A DNA stretch of 64,000 nucleotides, taken from the NCBI RefSeq assembly GCF_964204645.1, contig NC_134028.1:15863263-15927262 (forward strand), given 5' to 3'. This DNA comes from Tubulanus polymorphus. Its lineage: Eukaryota > Nemertea > Palaeonemertea > Tubulaniformes > Tubulanidae. Below, piece after piece: positions 1 through 12,740 of this stretch. A program made the position numbers and the translations under genes. How positions within the stretch are numbered: the stretch's first letter is position 1; every line of letters begins with the position of its first letter. Under the pieces are notes generated by a model. It did no database searches. It worked only from the letters and a program-made list of their open reading frames with translations, and was not told the DNA's origin.

Positions 1-8
1 ATATTAAT

Positions 9-540
9 GGTCTGTTTGCCGTGACCCGACTTCAAAGGTACGGAGTGAAAAATTTTTTTCTGGGATTCATTGAAATAAATTTTATTTTTGATAAAAAGGG
101 CCGACTGACTGACCCACTGCCGACGTATGAGCTACGCATGTTTGATTTCAAGTGTGCATCGTGTGAAAACATGCCTTGACATATGGCCTAATTTAAGTTT
201 TCCAGGAAACTGGCAGTGTTCCAATAAGCTGCCATTCATTCTCATAGTGAGTATATTAAAGCTGGTAACGTAAAAGCACGCACATATTCAATGTACTGTT
301 TAATTTTTAACACAGCGATGACGCTCTGGACGAAGTTATAATTTTAGAATAACTCTCGAAATCTACACTATTAGACAAATTTCCCGTGCACAATGAGATG
401 GTTTTTGCGATATTGTTTCCATGTAAAAAAGGTGATAAATTTGTTTGTTTTTTTGCCCAAAAATTTTGCAAAAAAATTTCTACCTACCTACCGACTCATC
501 CTGAAAAGATGAGTCAGTGTTACGGCAAACAGACAATCAT
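9..540. mobile_element. Small inverted-repeat (MITE-like) element
   Basis: The 16-base word GTCTGTTTGCCGTGAC at 10-25 recurs in inverted orientation at 519-534 with one transition, bracketing about 530 bp with no coding potential. Just inside the right copy is an 8-bp hairpin (GACTCATC/GATGAGTC, 493-515). This suggests a short non-autonomous DNA element, but the left end lies at the window edge and no target-site duplication can be checked. The region 545-770 shows nothing recognisable. Confidence 0.4.
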
Positions 541-777
541 TTTGGGATGGCCTTATTTGAATATTTTTTTATTGTGAAACAAATTTTTTTTGAGAATATA
601 AAATAGTTTCCCTGCCGCGCCTACCTCTACCCTACAAACTTTTGGACGTGGACTGTTACCAAATGTATATTTTTGGTCTTTTTTGACTACAAAATAGTTC
701 TTTAAGAAAGATAAAATACAATATAAACTTTTGGAACTTTGAGGTCACGAATTAGAATGATTTTTCAAGCAATGCCC

Positions 778-3330
778 TTATTCCAAACAACCTCTAGCTT
801 TCGAGGTAAACCACACTTTGCCCATGGGCAATTTATTCACATGACCTATTATATCTTGTTTAAATTGGTCAGACATTCTAAGCTTAATAGATTGCTTGAA
901 AAATTCACTACCTAAGTTGTTTTTATCTTGATTAATAAATAAATAATTAAAGCCTAATCTGCCTAACCAGCTTTCAACTGCTACTATCCAATGTGCACTG
1001 TAGATTCCCTGCAAGTGAAGAGAGTACAAGAGTTTATACAAAATAGTAGAAATTAAATTCAATCTTTTTCCCTTAGAAATCAACGAAAACATAGCCCTTT
1101 GTGCTTGCGATGTTAACTTCTCTTAACATATCGAGAATTTTCCATTATAGATCATTGTTATGCCTAGATAATGATTGTCTCTGACAACTTCGATAATATC
1201 AGTGCCAAATATAAATTCTGGATGTCTTCTAATTAAATCTCTCGAAAATATTATTGTTTTCGTCTTGGCGACATTAACTTGTAATTTGATCTCTTGGCAA
1301 TAGGAATATAAAGAGTTAATTGCATTCCGTAAATCAACAGTGGTATCAGCTAAAATAGTCGTATCATCTGCATAGAGCAGTGTAAATACTTTAAGATAAT
1401 GTTCAATACTTTCAGCATCAAATTGTGATTTGAAGTCTTTTTCAATTGATTGTAGACCAGGATATGCTGTGGACAGATGATGTTTAAAATCGTTCAAGAA
1501 TATCGAAAATAATAACGGCGTCAGGTTTTCTCCTTGCCGTATTCCCATATTGCATGAGAAAATCTGGGACTTCTCTCCATCAACCATTACACACGATTTG
1601 GCATTATTGTACATGTTATGATGACTTTGAATATGTTACCCAATATGCTGCGATCTAATAATTTACTCCATAAGACAGATTGGTTTACAAGATCGCTTTA
1701 TGATAATCTACGAAAAGACAAAATAGCTGATGTCTTCTCTATTTATGAAGCTCTATCAGTGCATGGAGGCTAAAAATATGGTCTGTCAAATAATTTGATC
1801 GAAACCCAGCCTGTTCTTGACCGAGTAGACTATTTATTTTCGGAAAATTACATAGTCTGTTATTTAGACAAGCGGTAAATAGTTTCCCTAAGCAACTAAG
1901 TATCGTTATGCCCCTGTAATTATCGGTACAGTTGACACCTCCTTTACCTTTATACTGAGGTTTAATTACACTGATACACCATTTCTCCGGTACTATACCA
2001 GTCTGCAAGATTAAATTGAATAGATTAGTATATACTTCAGTTAGTTGCTGAGAGGAACATTTCAGAAATTCATTGATTACAAGGTTTGCATTGCATGCCT
2101 TATTATTTTTAAGACATTTTATAGCCGGATTAATTTCATCAAATCTGAAGAAAGTTTTCAAGCAAGTATTATCAATAGGACATGGACCTTCGGGAGGAAC
2201 TAATTCAGTATCGACATCATCGCGGATACTCAATTTTTTTGGAATGATCAGTAAAGACGTTTAGTTGAATATTACCCAACGTGGAAGTCTTATCGCCTTT
2301 TATAATATTCCAATATTCTTTTGCATTATGATTTTGAGATAACGAATTTGTTTTGCCATGTTAAGTCTATAAATGGCACATTGCTTATTGAGCTCACGTT
2401 TATAATTTTTACTCGCTTGTTTTAGCAATATTTTTGACCCATCGGAAGAATGGCATTGATTATTCTTTTTTTCTCTCATGAATGCTTTTTTTTAGCTCAC
2501 AGTTGTTATTATACCACTCCTGTTTTTTTGACAAATGCAAAGCTCGATTCACTTTATCATTAGTGAAGGCAGGTTTGATCATACCTGTAGCTCTTGCACT
2601 CTCTACAAGAATATCGGCAGTTCTATCAGTAAGATCGTTTACTGAAAAATCCGGCAATTTATGGCTATTTTGTAAAGCCACTTTGAAGTAGACCATGGCC
2701 TTTTATCAGATTTATCAATTTGTGACCATAATATTGTAGGATACATCCATACTTGCTCTCCTGGGATTAAGATCAAACTTCCTTTCATCAAACGGTAAGC
2801 TGTTTTCAAAACTATAGTTACTTGTACTAGGTATGTGCTTGTCCATGTTGACAATTTCATTAAGGGAACAAGTCCTACTAATGAAATCACCCAATAAGAA
2901 AATCTTATGGTTATCACCTTGTTTAGCTATTTTGGTAGATAATAATTTGAAAACAGATTTGTCAGTGTTATCAGAATTTTCTGGCTCAATATAACGATTG
3001 ATCAGAACGATTTTCTCCTAAAGAGAGCAGGTTTGATATGAAAAAACTGAGCATTAGGGTATGCACTTTCTTTTTCTTGATATAATTGACAATATCTTTT
3101 GATATATAAGTGCCTAAACCATCAGATCGATTATCTATATCTCTACACTTAGCAAAAAATTTGTACCCCTCTAATTCAACTGATAATATGTCTGTATCAG
3201 CTAGTTAAGTCTCTTGTAAACATATAATAGAATGATGTCTTACCATTTCAAGAAGATCTGGTGATCGTTATCTTGTTCTTAGACGGCATTGATTTTAATT
3301 TCTGTGTCGTCTGGTAGCTTTACTCCTTTG
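778..3330 (-). pseudogene. Decayed non-LTR retrotransposon (LINE) ORF2: endonuclease plus reverse transcriptase
   Basis: Read on the - strand, this is a broken LINE ORF2. Near 2880-2930 one frame reads KIFLLGDF, the conserved strand of the AP-type endonuclease, followed by about 700 bp in shifting frames. The reverse transcriptase follows: 1739-2233 encodes a palm segment (NYRGITILS, GQEQAGFRS) and 1123-1614 carries GIRQGENLTPLLF and the catalytic box YADDT. The stretch 778-1092 gives the C-terminal tail (AQRAMFSLISKGKRL). Frames change between segments and stops interrupt them, so it cannot be translated whole. The motif order (endonuclease, RT, C-terminal tail) fits CR1/Jockey-type LINEs; I cannot assign a clade. 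Confidence 0.88.
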
Positions 3331-4080
3331 ATATTGTTGTTTTCGCGTATTTTAATTGCTAATGGTTCCGCTGCAATTATGTAGAGTATTGCACTCATGG
3401 GGCACTCCTGTCTTACGCCTCTTTCTATACATTCAAACTAGATATTTTAACTGGCTTATGATATTAACCCCGTCAATCTTTGCCACCAACCGTATCCATC
3501 TCAGACTCCTCGGTATTCTTATCTACACCAGCATTTTCGGTTGAATCTTTGTGCAACCGTTTTACACGTCCATCATCACCGACCGGTTTTACTTGAGTTT
3601 AACCATCATTTGCACCATCGCAACTTACGCCCGACTTATCACTCTCAGCGAATTTTGTACCAGGTCCACAATTCTGCCACTACCCGTGACTTAAACTTTA
3701 TCCCCGCCTGGGATCATCTTTAGGACTCTCCGAAACCCCTCTCAGTGTGCGGCTTGCATGATCTAATCCTTATATCCTTGAATTCTAAACTATTGTCAAG
3801 ATCATGTTTTTTCCTTTACAACATTGATTTTAACATTCTTTGAAACAAATGCTAACTTGACTAATGGCGGTAACTCTCACTGGAAGACGTTTGCAAGCCG
3901 AAATAATATCGCCACTAAATCCGATTTGGCCAACAATCTCTGTAAATAATGCCTTTAAATGTTCGTCTTCGTCAGGGCGGTTGACGGGTTAGTTTGAAAT
4001 TATCAAACACCGGTCTGGGTCGTCTAACAGATCAACGATTATATTCGCAGCTACTTTCAATTCGTGTTGATATCTAAGCA

Positions 4081-4329
4081 TTAAGTCACGAGCCATGAAA
4101 TGGACTTTTTTGCCTTATTTAACTCGGACCTTAATTCCGCATTCTTTTCAACTTGGTCCTTTAATGAGGTATCCATGCGATCAATTTTACTGGCATTGCT
4201 AGACACAGATTTATTTACAGAAGTTTTCAGATTTGACACGCTATTATGCTGAACAGACAATTTGCTCTCAATACCCTTGATTGCGGTATCATGACCGGTG
4301 ACCGTTGATTTTAACGTATCCAGGCGCAA
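4081..4329 (-). pseudogene. Possible LINE ORF1 fragment (coiled coil)
   Basis: An 82-codon open stretch lies upstream of the LINE ORF2 on the same strand. It is rich in Ser, Lys and Asp with a heptad-like spacing of hydrophobic residues (SKLSVQHNSVSNLKTSVNKS), as expected for a coiled-coil ORF1 protein. Position and composition suggest ORF1 of the same element, but no RRM or zinc-knuckle motif is visible. The stretch 3330-4080 between them, and 4330-5030 upstream, contain no other recognisable coding sequence. Confidence 0.45.
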
Positions 4330-5039
4330 TTTGATGTCGCCATTGCTTACCTGTATATTGGAAAGCTGACTTGTATCTCACATACAGATTTTCTCAAAAC
4401 AATCGCAAAATCTACAGCTCTCGAATCATGACCTTCCACCATCCTTATACTGTTGGAATCACCGAATTTTCCTCTATCACTTCAGCACGGTCAAAATACT
4501 TTAATCCAGCACCTTACTTTTGAATTTTTGATGGGTTTCGTCGTCAGACCAACCCATCTATGGCAACCTAAGATCTTCCATCGTGGTTACCTAGCCCCTA
4601 ACAGCATGTCATGTGACCTGACGTGACTCATCAATCACTATATAACATAATTGAAAGGAAGTCTACTGTTTATTATACACCTTGAATACATTTTCAATTT
4701 TAATAAGTGTTTGCTCACCTCGAACTAGGATTCCTTTATGCTTTTTGTCATTTTCAGTAGTTTCTTGTTTCGTTCCTCTCGATGGCATATCCTTCTCTGT
4801 TGTATCCTTTCCATAAACTTCCTGGAATGACTTGTAATGCTGGTTTTGTTATCTAAGACTGGATCTGGTAGGAATGCAAGAGTTTGGTATCTATCTGCTG
4901 ACATACGTGGAGGGAAGAGTGAGCAATAACTGCACTGAAGTGTATCATCATCTAAACACTTCCTAACCTATAGAAATACAATCCATAATATCAGTTCATA
5001 TAATCTGGTTAAGTATTGGTCTAAAATAAATAATGCAGT

Positions 5040-5310
5040 ATTTATCGATATATAACAAGGGATCCAGCAGGGATACCACACCCACTTGGAAAGTTGTTCA
5101 AAATGCTCAACAGAAAATTTCAATATTCAACGCCCCTGGTGAACATAGTAAGAAAGCGATGACCTTAAAACTCACCACAATTATAGAACATGTCATAAGC
5201 TACAATTTTGGAACTCATTGTGGTTACAAAATATGCATTGGTACCAATACAAGATTAAAATAGTAAGTTATTCGCCTATTCATCACCCCCTGGTGACCAT
5301 TAACCAGTGA
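5040..5310 (-). repeat. Fragment of the ~150-bp core repeat family
   Basis: In reverse complement this matches the core units at 28200-28905 and 33150-33845: the block around 'caccagggggcgttgaatattgaaa' and the recurring text about a pair of conserved A/T-rich words (ttaccaca, aagttgtagct, acatgttctat). It lies just 3' of the decayed - strand gene at 5365-9146. Confidence 0.7.
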
Positions 5311-6694
5311 CATTGAAACTCGAACACAATCATACAGCTCATGAAGGGATTTTGGCTAGCACCCCTAACTTACCAGAAAAACGTATTGGCGCTCACGGCA
5401 ATGCAAGTCCATGAATTTATTAAAGCTTGGATCATCCCTAATTTCACACAATTTGGATTCCACCGTGATATTTCTGCTCAGAACACCCAATGCATCATTC
5501 AGGGCACTGGTGGCATCTTCTGCTAAGGTTTCTCTGGTTAAAATAGGAGATTCCTTGTAGAGAAGTTGACCAAAAGCATCTCTCACTGTTTCCGCAACCC
5601 AGGAAGAAAGCCACTAAATATTCGGATGGATATATGAAAGCTGTGGGTACTGGAGTGTGTAATGGGTAGTGTAGTGTGATCTGTGTGCATTTTGGTGGCC
5701 AGCACACAGATCACATTGTTTATTGGGGTTTAGTCCAGGACTCGTGAGATTTTCAACAACACGGAAGTAACGTGTAATAAATGATGACTTGAATTGCATG
5801 ACTACCTACCACCCCTCATTATTGTTGGAAAACTAACCGTTCCGCACTGACTAAAAATTAGTAATAATAATCAATAACATTTTAGAAATGGCCAGAATTT
5901 TAACTTAGGTTCTATCTCATTTTTATTTTACAATTGCGATTGGTATAATTTTTTTTTAAACGGCCGTTAAGGCTTCATGTTTCGTCTGCAATTCACTGCA
6001 AATAGTTACGCAACTACGCACATTTCAGTGTTTTTGGCAGCTGTACACTCAATCGGCACCGTTCGTGACTAGCTTCACTACAGAATAATCATTAATAAAC
6101 ATCGCCATATCACATCATCAACTTATATTGTGCCTTAAAACCCTAACAGCCGAAATAATTGAAATACACACACGATTTCTATCATTGAAAATTGAGAGAA
6201 TGGCCGTGTTTGTGTTCTGCTGCTTCGCGTAAATCCCGCGGGGTGGCGCCACCGCGTGGAGTGGGGCTGATACGTCTAGAAGAAAAAAGTGCGCTTTATA
6301 TGTGTCCACACAATTAGATACAAAGAAGTTTCATCAAAATAAAGAAGACTGGCACTAAGGCTATGTTCAGAAACTATGCTATGGAAAAAAAGTCAAATTT
6401 TTTCCATACGTAATAAATGAATGAGCCCCTCCCTATAAAAAATATTACATATGCATACCAGTTGCCTACCTCCATAACTGATCCATGCAATTCACGTTTA
6501 AGGGATGGTAATTTTTCAGCCTGCTTCCTGACTTCAGTTAGAGTTGAACAATGCTTCACGTAGCGCTCCTGTTAGTCGGGCATTTTCTTTCTTGAAAATG
6601 CAGCATTTTGGAGGCTCATGTTGAGAACACTCATAATCCGCTCAGCTGGATTCAGGTAACTCGCGTCTGGTGCTGTTCGTGCATGTATAAACAT

Positions 6695-7804
6695 TTCGAG
6701 ATCCAGAGCTGAAGAAAATATGAAAAATAAGTTCATGGCTCTGCAATTGCATCTTTTATCTGTATTATGTAATTGCACTATTCAGCAATGTACTTACCAA
6801 TGAACAGAGCTATACTTGCTAACAGATATGAATGTGGTCCGGTGGTCAGGGCCACCATCAGTGAAGTTCATCAAGATTGACCTATCTGAGTAGACATTGT
6901 CATCACTATGTCTATCTCTGATTAAAGATAGCTGTGCTGCAGCATGTGTAGCAGCACTAGCAGGTTGAAAAATCTGTAACAAAAGAGAAAAAACATCCTT
7001 TACTTACTAAGAATTTATCGCCCAATTTGTAAACTTTGACGCCGCCTTTTGTGCGGAAAATGATGAATTAGTTCTAGAAAGAATTTAATTTTGTGAAGAC
7101 ATCATTAAGTCAGCAACCCAGAATGAGTCATAAAATTCATCATGATCAAAGTAGAAAATTCTTAATTTTTCTGAGTCAGCTGGAAGTAGATGACAACAGA
7201 TACAAAATGTCACAGTGATAAAATACTGTTAGCCAATTTACCTTGTCCTTCGAGATCCAGAGCTGAAGAAAATATGAAAAATAAGTTCATGGCTCTGCAA
7301 TTGCATCTTTTATCTGTATTATGTAATTGCACTATTCAGCAATGTACTTACCAATGAACAGAGCTATACTTGCTAACAGATATGAATGTGGTCCGGTGGT
7401 CAGGGCCACCATCAGTGAAGTTCATCAAGATTGACCTATCTGAGTAGACATTGTCATCACTATGTCTATCTCTGATTAAAGATAGCTGTGCTGCAGCATG
7501 TGTAGCAGCACTAGCAGGTTGAAAAATCTGTAACAAAAGAGAAAAAACATCCTTTACTTACTAAGAATTTATCGCCCAATTTGTAAACTTTGACGCCGCC
7601 TTTTGTGCGGAAAATGATGAATTAGTTCTAGAAAGAATTTAATTTTGTGAAGACATCATTAAGTCAGCAACCCAGAATGAGTCATAAAATTCATCATGAT
7701 CAAAGTAGAAAATTCTTAATTTTTCTGAGTCAGCTGGAAGTAGATGACAACAGATACAAAATGTCACAGTGATAAAATACTGTTAGCCAATTTACCTTGT
7801 CCTT
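6695..7804. repeat. Exact 554-bp tandem duplication inside the pseudogene
   Basis: Positions 6695-7250 and 7249-7804 read the same throughout as far as I can compare by eye, with a period of 554 bp. The copies meet at a 2-bp microhomology (TT). Each copy holds one complete 176-nt exon (6798-6973; 7352-7527; GGPDHR). The junction fuses the first 14 nt of the next exon to the last 7 nt of the previous one. The identity implies a very recent event or an assembly duplication. Confidence 0.93.
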
Positions 7805-8068
7805 GACCCTGACATACACGCCTCCTGTGTAGAATCCATCTTTGACATCAAGCGGTACATCGACATCAAGTGAAACGGAGGGAATCAGGCCACATACGTG
7901 GTAGTCATGATCTAATGCCTTAACTGTACTATGCTCATCTGCACGAGTTAATGACTTCCCGCCTCTGACACCAGTTGATATAGGTTGTTTGTGATCTCCT
8001 ATGGAAATGACAGCCATGTCATCTAGGCAGAGGAAAATGCACTGATCTCGATACTGGACAGCAAATTC
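7796..8068 (-). pseudogene. Exon A of the GGPDHR-family pseudogene
   Basis: A 273-nt (91-codon) exon that is itself open, preceded by TTTGCAG and followed by GTAAAT. It encodes CLDDMAVISIGDHKQPIST and ends at VRVKDK in phase 0. It is the best preserved exon of this gene. Its 3' end is one breakpoint of the adjacent tandem duplication. Confidence 0.75.
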
Positions 8069-9161
8069 CTGCAAACAAAAATCAAATTGTTGGCGAGTTG
8101 TTGATTAAATAGTTTTCAACTTTGAAAACCCTAGTTTAATTGCTGATTAATGCCAGGATTATTCCAACTAATAAAGTCAAAGTAGCAGAATACCATACTA
8201 TTCAAATCGTATATCAATACACTGTAGATAAATGATAATGAAGATACTTCCCTCACAAAATATATACCTTCAGCATTTTAAAATAGTAACCAGCATATTT
8301 GCTGTCGATATGGTCTTTCCTTAGAACTCGCTGCTGCACAGCATACTTCACGGGAAATTTTTCTGTATAGTGTACTGCTGCCTTGGAGTAGGGTTACTAG
8401 ACCAAAATTGTAATCTGAAAATAAATCAGATGGAAAGCATAAGAAATCACATGTTTATTCAGACAGACATATACATACAAGAATCGTATACCTGATCCAA
8501 CTTATGCAGGGAATGGGTGCCTCTGGTGGAAGCCGCTGTATTATTTTTCTCTGCAGGTCGCTAATACTGGTTGCAAATGGCATATACATTGATGGGCCGT
8601 GGCGGCGGTCATTGACAATGCAATTTCCTCTAAGAATTTACTCATTTCATCCCAGAAAACATCATACTTCGTAGAACCTGGCTTCCCATTTAAATGCCGT
8701 AAGTCCTAAAAATGCTTTGGGTTATCGGAATTCGCAATGAATTTGATCACCCTGGCATCTATTTCGCTTTGTTTCAAGGTCTCTGCAGAAGCTGAGTCCT
8801 GAGTGGTAAATCGATACATTTCTCGTAGAATAGCTGGCTTAGCATCCACAACTTTCTCATATTTATCAATAAAGAGGTTCCTCATAGCTCTAGTTGATTA
8901 CTGCTTTATATCTTTCTTCACCATTTTCACAGTTTGTATACTTTCAGCAGTGCCTTTATTTCGATCGCCATCAAACTTCCATATATATTTTACCGCACCA
9001 AGATGGTTCCCATAATAATACGAGTAACATTCAACTGGTTCACGCAAATGTAACTCTTGAAACCATTCACGTCTTGCATAACGGTCATCAGGCATAAATT
9101 CACGAAGGCCAATTGTCTCATTGGCTGATAGAGTATCCAGTTTTGTCTGCAAAACATCATG

Positions 9162-11236
9162 TCTCACACGTGTGATTTTGTATGTGAATCACACATGTGA
9201 TTTTGTCCCATTTTTACACATGTGAATCACACATGTGATTCACATTCAAGCTGTATCACACGTGTGATTTCCTAATCTAATTGTCCCATTTTTACACATG
9301 TGAATCACACGTGTGATACAGCCCTGAATGTAAATCACACATGTCACATAACACAGTCATGTGTGATTTATAACGCATGTGATCTGCAGTCATCCTCATT
9401 GTTCAAGCTCCACACGACTGTATTCAAGAAGAAGTATAAGCACACATTCATAATGGTCAAAATTTGACCACTTCTTTCATTGGACATGATGTTTCATCCA
9501 TACTTCACAATTTCCTAAAAACTCATTGCCTGAAAGGAGATCCACATAGTGGCAAAACAAAATGAAGTTTCAAAATTACCAACCAAATGTAATAACTCAC
9601 TTGTGTAAGCTTACATGTTAATGGGAATTTTATTTTCAAATATTTACAGATTTACTTCGCCAATTTATACTGTTTCAGCATTTGTCCAATCTTCTTTCTA
9701 ATTTGGGCCGCGGTAACCCCCAATCTACAATTCAGAACATGATCTGGAATGAGACAAAATTATAAAACATTTAAATACTACACACAATTCCAAACAATAA
9801 ATCAATAAATCAATATCCCTAATATCAATCATCTGATGAAAAAAGCCAAAGTTACATTATTATGATAAGTGAAACCAGACGAAAATAAACGGCGCTACTT
9901 TTACAGTAGCTTATAAATTTTTTCAATCAACACTTACCATAACAGGACTCAAAACCTCTTTTTCAGTAATTTGTTCCGGCTGAAAGTACACGTTTCATTC
10001 TCCATGTAGATAAATTACTACTCGAGGAAATGTACTGACTCCCTAGATTAATAACGGAAAATTCCATTTTAATTTGTAAATGATTTATTCCAATGTAGAA
10101 AGAATTGGCAAATACTGTTCAATACCGGCTGAGCATTCAGTTTAGGAATTATACAGTATAGTATGCAAACGAGTGTCTTTTTCCTGGACATATCGTGATT
10201 TAAAAATAGTTCATGGTGTAATCTAGGCCTACTTGTTAGGCATGGACATGTTGTACTTTGCATGCATCAATCATGAAATATTTGTATTGCATCAATCATG
10301 TCAATGATTGAAATAAAGTTTGGATGAGTTTGATTTAATTGATTGATTGGTACACGCCACTGATTTTACCGATTACAGTACATTCAATTAACATCATCGA
10401 CTATGAATATTTGATGAAACACAATAATACTTGCTTTTGAGCTTGGATTCAAACACCAGACTTTTCGAACTAAGAAATTAACCATGAAAATTGATTAAAA
10501 ACAGCAACGACTATCCTCGAAATAATTGCAAATGGCGCCGTGCGTGCCTGCATGCTCATTCCAAGTCCTTTGCTAGCCGTCGTCAACGGTTCGAATCCCG
10601 TAATTACCTGCTAATTTTCCTGCTAAGTCGTTTTTGAATATTTATATTTTTTTAGAACTCAACAGCGAATGTAAAAACATATCATAACCTTATTTTATTT
10701 ATTAAGCCGAATGAAAATACAAACTCAATAGTCCGTGGACATTGGTACTTGGTTTTTGCGCTGTAAAAAATCTAACCATAAATCTAACCATGTGTTGAAA
10801 ATGTTGAAATAATGAGAACAGTTATGGAAATATTCTTATTCCAACATGGATTCTATGACAAAAATGCAGATGTTCAGAATTTGGAACCAACATGGGAATG
10901 GTTCATATCCGAAATATTCACACTGTGTTGCAGATTGGAATAACTGATGTTAATCACATGTGTTATTCTAATGACATGTGTGATCCTAGCGGTTACACAT
11001 GTGATCTGTGTTGTTGAGCCAATCACATGTGTGAATCACACATGTATTTCTCAATCACACATGTATTTCAGAATCACACATGTGATCATGTGTTATTCAC
11101 ACATGTGATATGCTTCACAACACAGATCACACATGTGATAGCTGGAATCACATGTGTTTTCTGTGTCTTTCACACCTTTCACACATGTAATGTGTGTTAT
11201 TCACACATATAACATGTGTGAATTTTTTGTAAGGGT
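9162..11236. mobile_element. ACACATGTG-array DNA element, copy 1 (left end truncated)
   Basis: Both ends consist of clustered palindromic words ACACATGTG / ACACGTGTG followed by AT (9162-9390 and 10955-11220). The right end finishes in the terminal word ATTTTTTGTAAGGG (11223-11236). The ~1.5-kb interior is non-coding and is closely matched by copy 2 at 42270-45510. Copy 1 lacks the matching left terminus (CCCTTACAAAAAA) present in copy 2, so it is truncated at the left. It sits in what would be an intron of the pseudogene just below it. Confidence 0.85.
10542..10612 (+). other. tRNA-like pol III promoter relic inside the ACACATGTG element
   Basis: An exact B-box, GGTTCGAATCC, sits in a 4-bp stem (ACGG/CCGT) like a T-arm. 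An imperfect A-box-like word TGGCGCCGTGC lies about 55 nt upstream. The same tract occurs in copy 2 (44810-44890) with one B-box change. It does not fold into a full tRNA by eye, so I call it a relic of a tRNA-derived module. Confidence 0.3.
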
Positions 11237-11885
11237 TCCCAAATCCTGAAAAATTCCTTTGAGGAATTGTGAAAAGAAATTGATTATTCGTTCTTTAACG
11301 ATATCAAATTATACAAAGTATATATTATATCGAATATTTTCGTTCAACCTACCTGGTTCTATATAGAAGTGTTGAAAGTCTTGATCTGGATCAACCTTGT
11401 GTATAAACTGAGACGTGTAAGTTCTCAGGTAAAAAAGCTATGCATTAGTCTATACACGCCATATAAGTGGACCCTTTCTTCATGTGTAAGTCATTTTGAA
11501 AACATTTGCAATGTCAATACTCATCAAGAGAAATTGAGAGTCTTTACTTCTGTGCACAAAATCAATGATATTTGTGGTATTTTCCAGTACTAATTATCGG
11601 CAGTTAGTGCCTATTATTTCATTGTGTGCATATTGAATATATTGTCTATGTAACACACGCAAGCAACTAGCCACATTTTGAAATGTGAATTAATAGACTG
11701 GTCACTGATCTATTCTAATATTCATTCTAATATTCTAAAACTTATAAGAATTAATGAACTTATATTAATTTGAAAATACAACATTGAAACTATAACTGTT
11801 AAAACCATACACATCTGATTGTTTCGAACATTGTACATATAAAATTGGTATAAAAGCGTTTTTTATTTTTTTATTTTGATGTTAG
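11237..11885. other. Intronic sequence, nothing recognised
   Basis: AT-rich DNA between the ACACATGTG element and the first recognised EXOC7 exon. A 74-codon open frame at 11369-11593 has a plausible donor (GTGTAAGT) inside it but does not match Exo70, so I do not call it coding. Confidence 0.4.
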
Positions 11886-11945
11886 GCTTGCCAAGGATCA
11901 ACGAAAGCCAAACTGGGTGATCTACAAGCAATGTTGGACACAACT
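11886..11945 (+). CDS. EXOC7: EXOC7 (exocyst subunit Exo70), internal exon
   Basis: A 60-nt exon bounded by GTTAG on the left and GTACGTAT on the right, in phase 0 at both ends (20 codons). It encodes QGSTKAKLGDLQAMLDTT, corresponding to the stretch just before the conserved 'GAKxxExF' helix of Exo70; it joins that exon (26619) in frame across a 14.7-kb intron. Exo70 is the rod-shaped exocyst subunit that binds phosphoinositides and tethers secretory vesicles at the plasma membrane. The phase agreement with the next exon is the main support, since the exon alone is short. No exon upstream of this one could be identified in the window. Confidence 0.85.
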
Positions 11946-12115
11946 GTACGTATACACATTTCATTATTATTATTATTATAATAATTTTTTCCACACTTTT
12001 TTGTCAAAAGTGCATAGGCTTTCTTACATTACTACTGTTGTCGATACAATCCATCTGATATCCTTCAACTCACTACGATCTACAAATACTCTGTGCGTGT
12101 TTTGATGAATTAACG

Positions 12116-12740
12116 TTACGAAAGAACTGCCGAGTCGTAAACATCGAAAATTGAGACCCATTCAATGAGACGACATGTTTTTCTGAGTCGCCATTACGAA
12201 ATCCACCGCAGGTTGCTTGCCAGTTCGATTATCAATTCAAGTATAAAATATCAAATCTATTACCCCTGCACATTCAGCCGCGGTCTTCAAACAGTCATAT
12301 AACAATAACCCATTCTTGATCAGTACATATTACCGATCCAAATTACCGATATTTACTACTCTAAATTTTAAAAGCACTGTCGAGCCATAAACAACGATGA
12401 ATCGACGTGTGTTTCTACATCGTCGTTCCGGGGATCCACTCTGAGTTTCTCCTCACCATGAGAATCAAATCAAGTACAAATGTATTTATTACTCCCTGTG
12501 ATTAGGCCGCGTTTAACAATATTTTATTTTTATATACCAAATTTACTATTATAAATCATTAGAGTACTGGTGTCGTATGCCTAAACTAAACACGCCGAAC
12601 TGATGCAGCGGAGAAAAGCTGTTGCGGTGACTAGGTATCAAAATAAATGAATTTATTACTACCAGTGATTCAGCCGTGGGCTTCAACCATTTATAAATAT
12701 TCTATTTTTCCTACAGTACCAGTCTTTACCAAATCCACAG
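12116..12740. repeat. Three degenerate tandem units of ~200-250 bp
   Basis: Two landmark words recur in step: 'gaactgccgagtcgtaaac' (12124), 'gcactgtcgagccataaac' (12374) and 'gtactggtgtcgtatgcc' (12564), each followed 100-120 bp later by a variant of 'attactnccngtgattcagccg' (12260, 12490, 12660). Divergence is considerable, so this is an old tandem array. 12740-13060 shows nothing further. Confidence 0.5.

Larger units (their letters stand above)
5365..9146 (-). pseudogene. Decayed multi-exon gene of a repetitive invertebrate family (GGPDHR...NPAERIM)
   Basis: At least seven exon-like blocks on the - strand read in order, most with GT/AG boundaries: about 9146-8500, 8412-8277, 8068-7796, 7527-7352, 6973-6798, 6708-6470 and a C-terminal block 5586-5365. 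Recognisable words are FIDKYEKVVDAKPAILREMY, FKMLK, CLDDMAVISIGDHKQP, NFTDGGPDHR, LDLEMFIHARTAP and NPAERIMSVLN. I know this pattern from a large family of uncharacterised, often repetitive genes in marine invertebrates; its function is not established and it may be mobile. This copy is dead: in-frame stops near 8895-8897 and 8707-8709, a frameshift near 8610, another in the GGPDHR exon, and a 554-bp tandem duplication. Confidence 0.75.

Noticed and set aside
11369-11420. Possible upstream EXOC7 exon (…VLKVLI…KLRR then GTAAGT)
   Set aside because: It has a fair acceptor and donor in the right phase, but the residues do not fit the conserved Exo70 stretch expected here and the length is about ten residues short.
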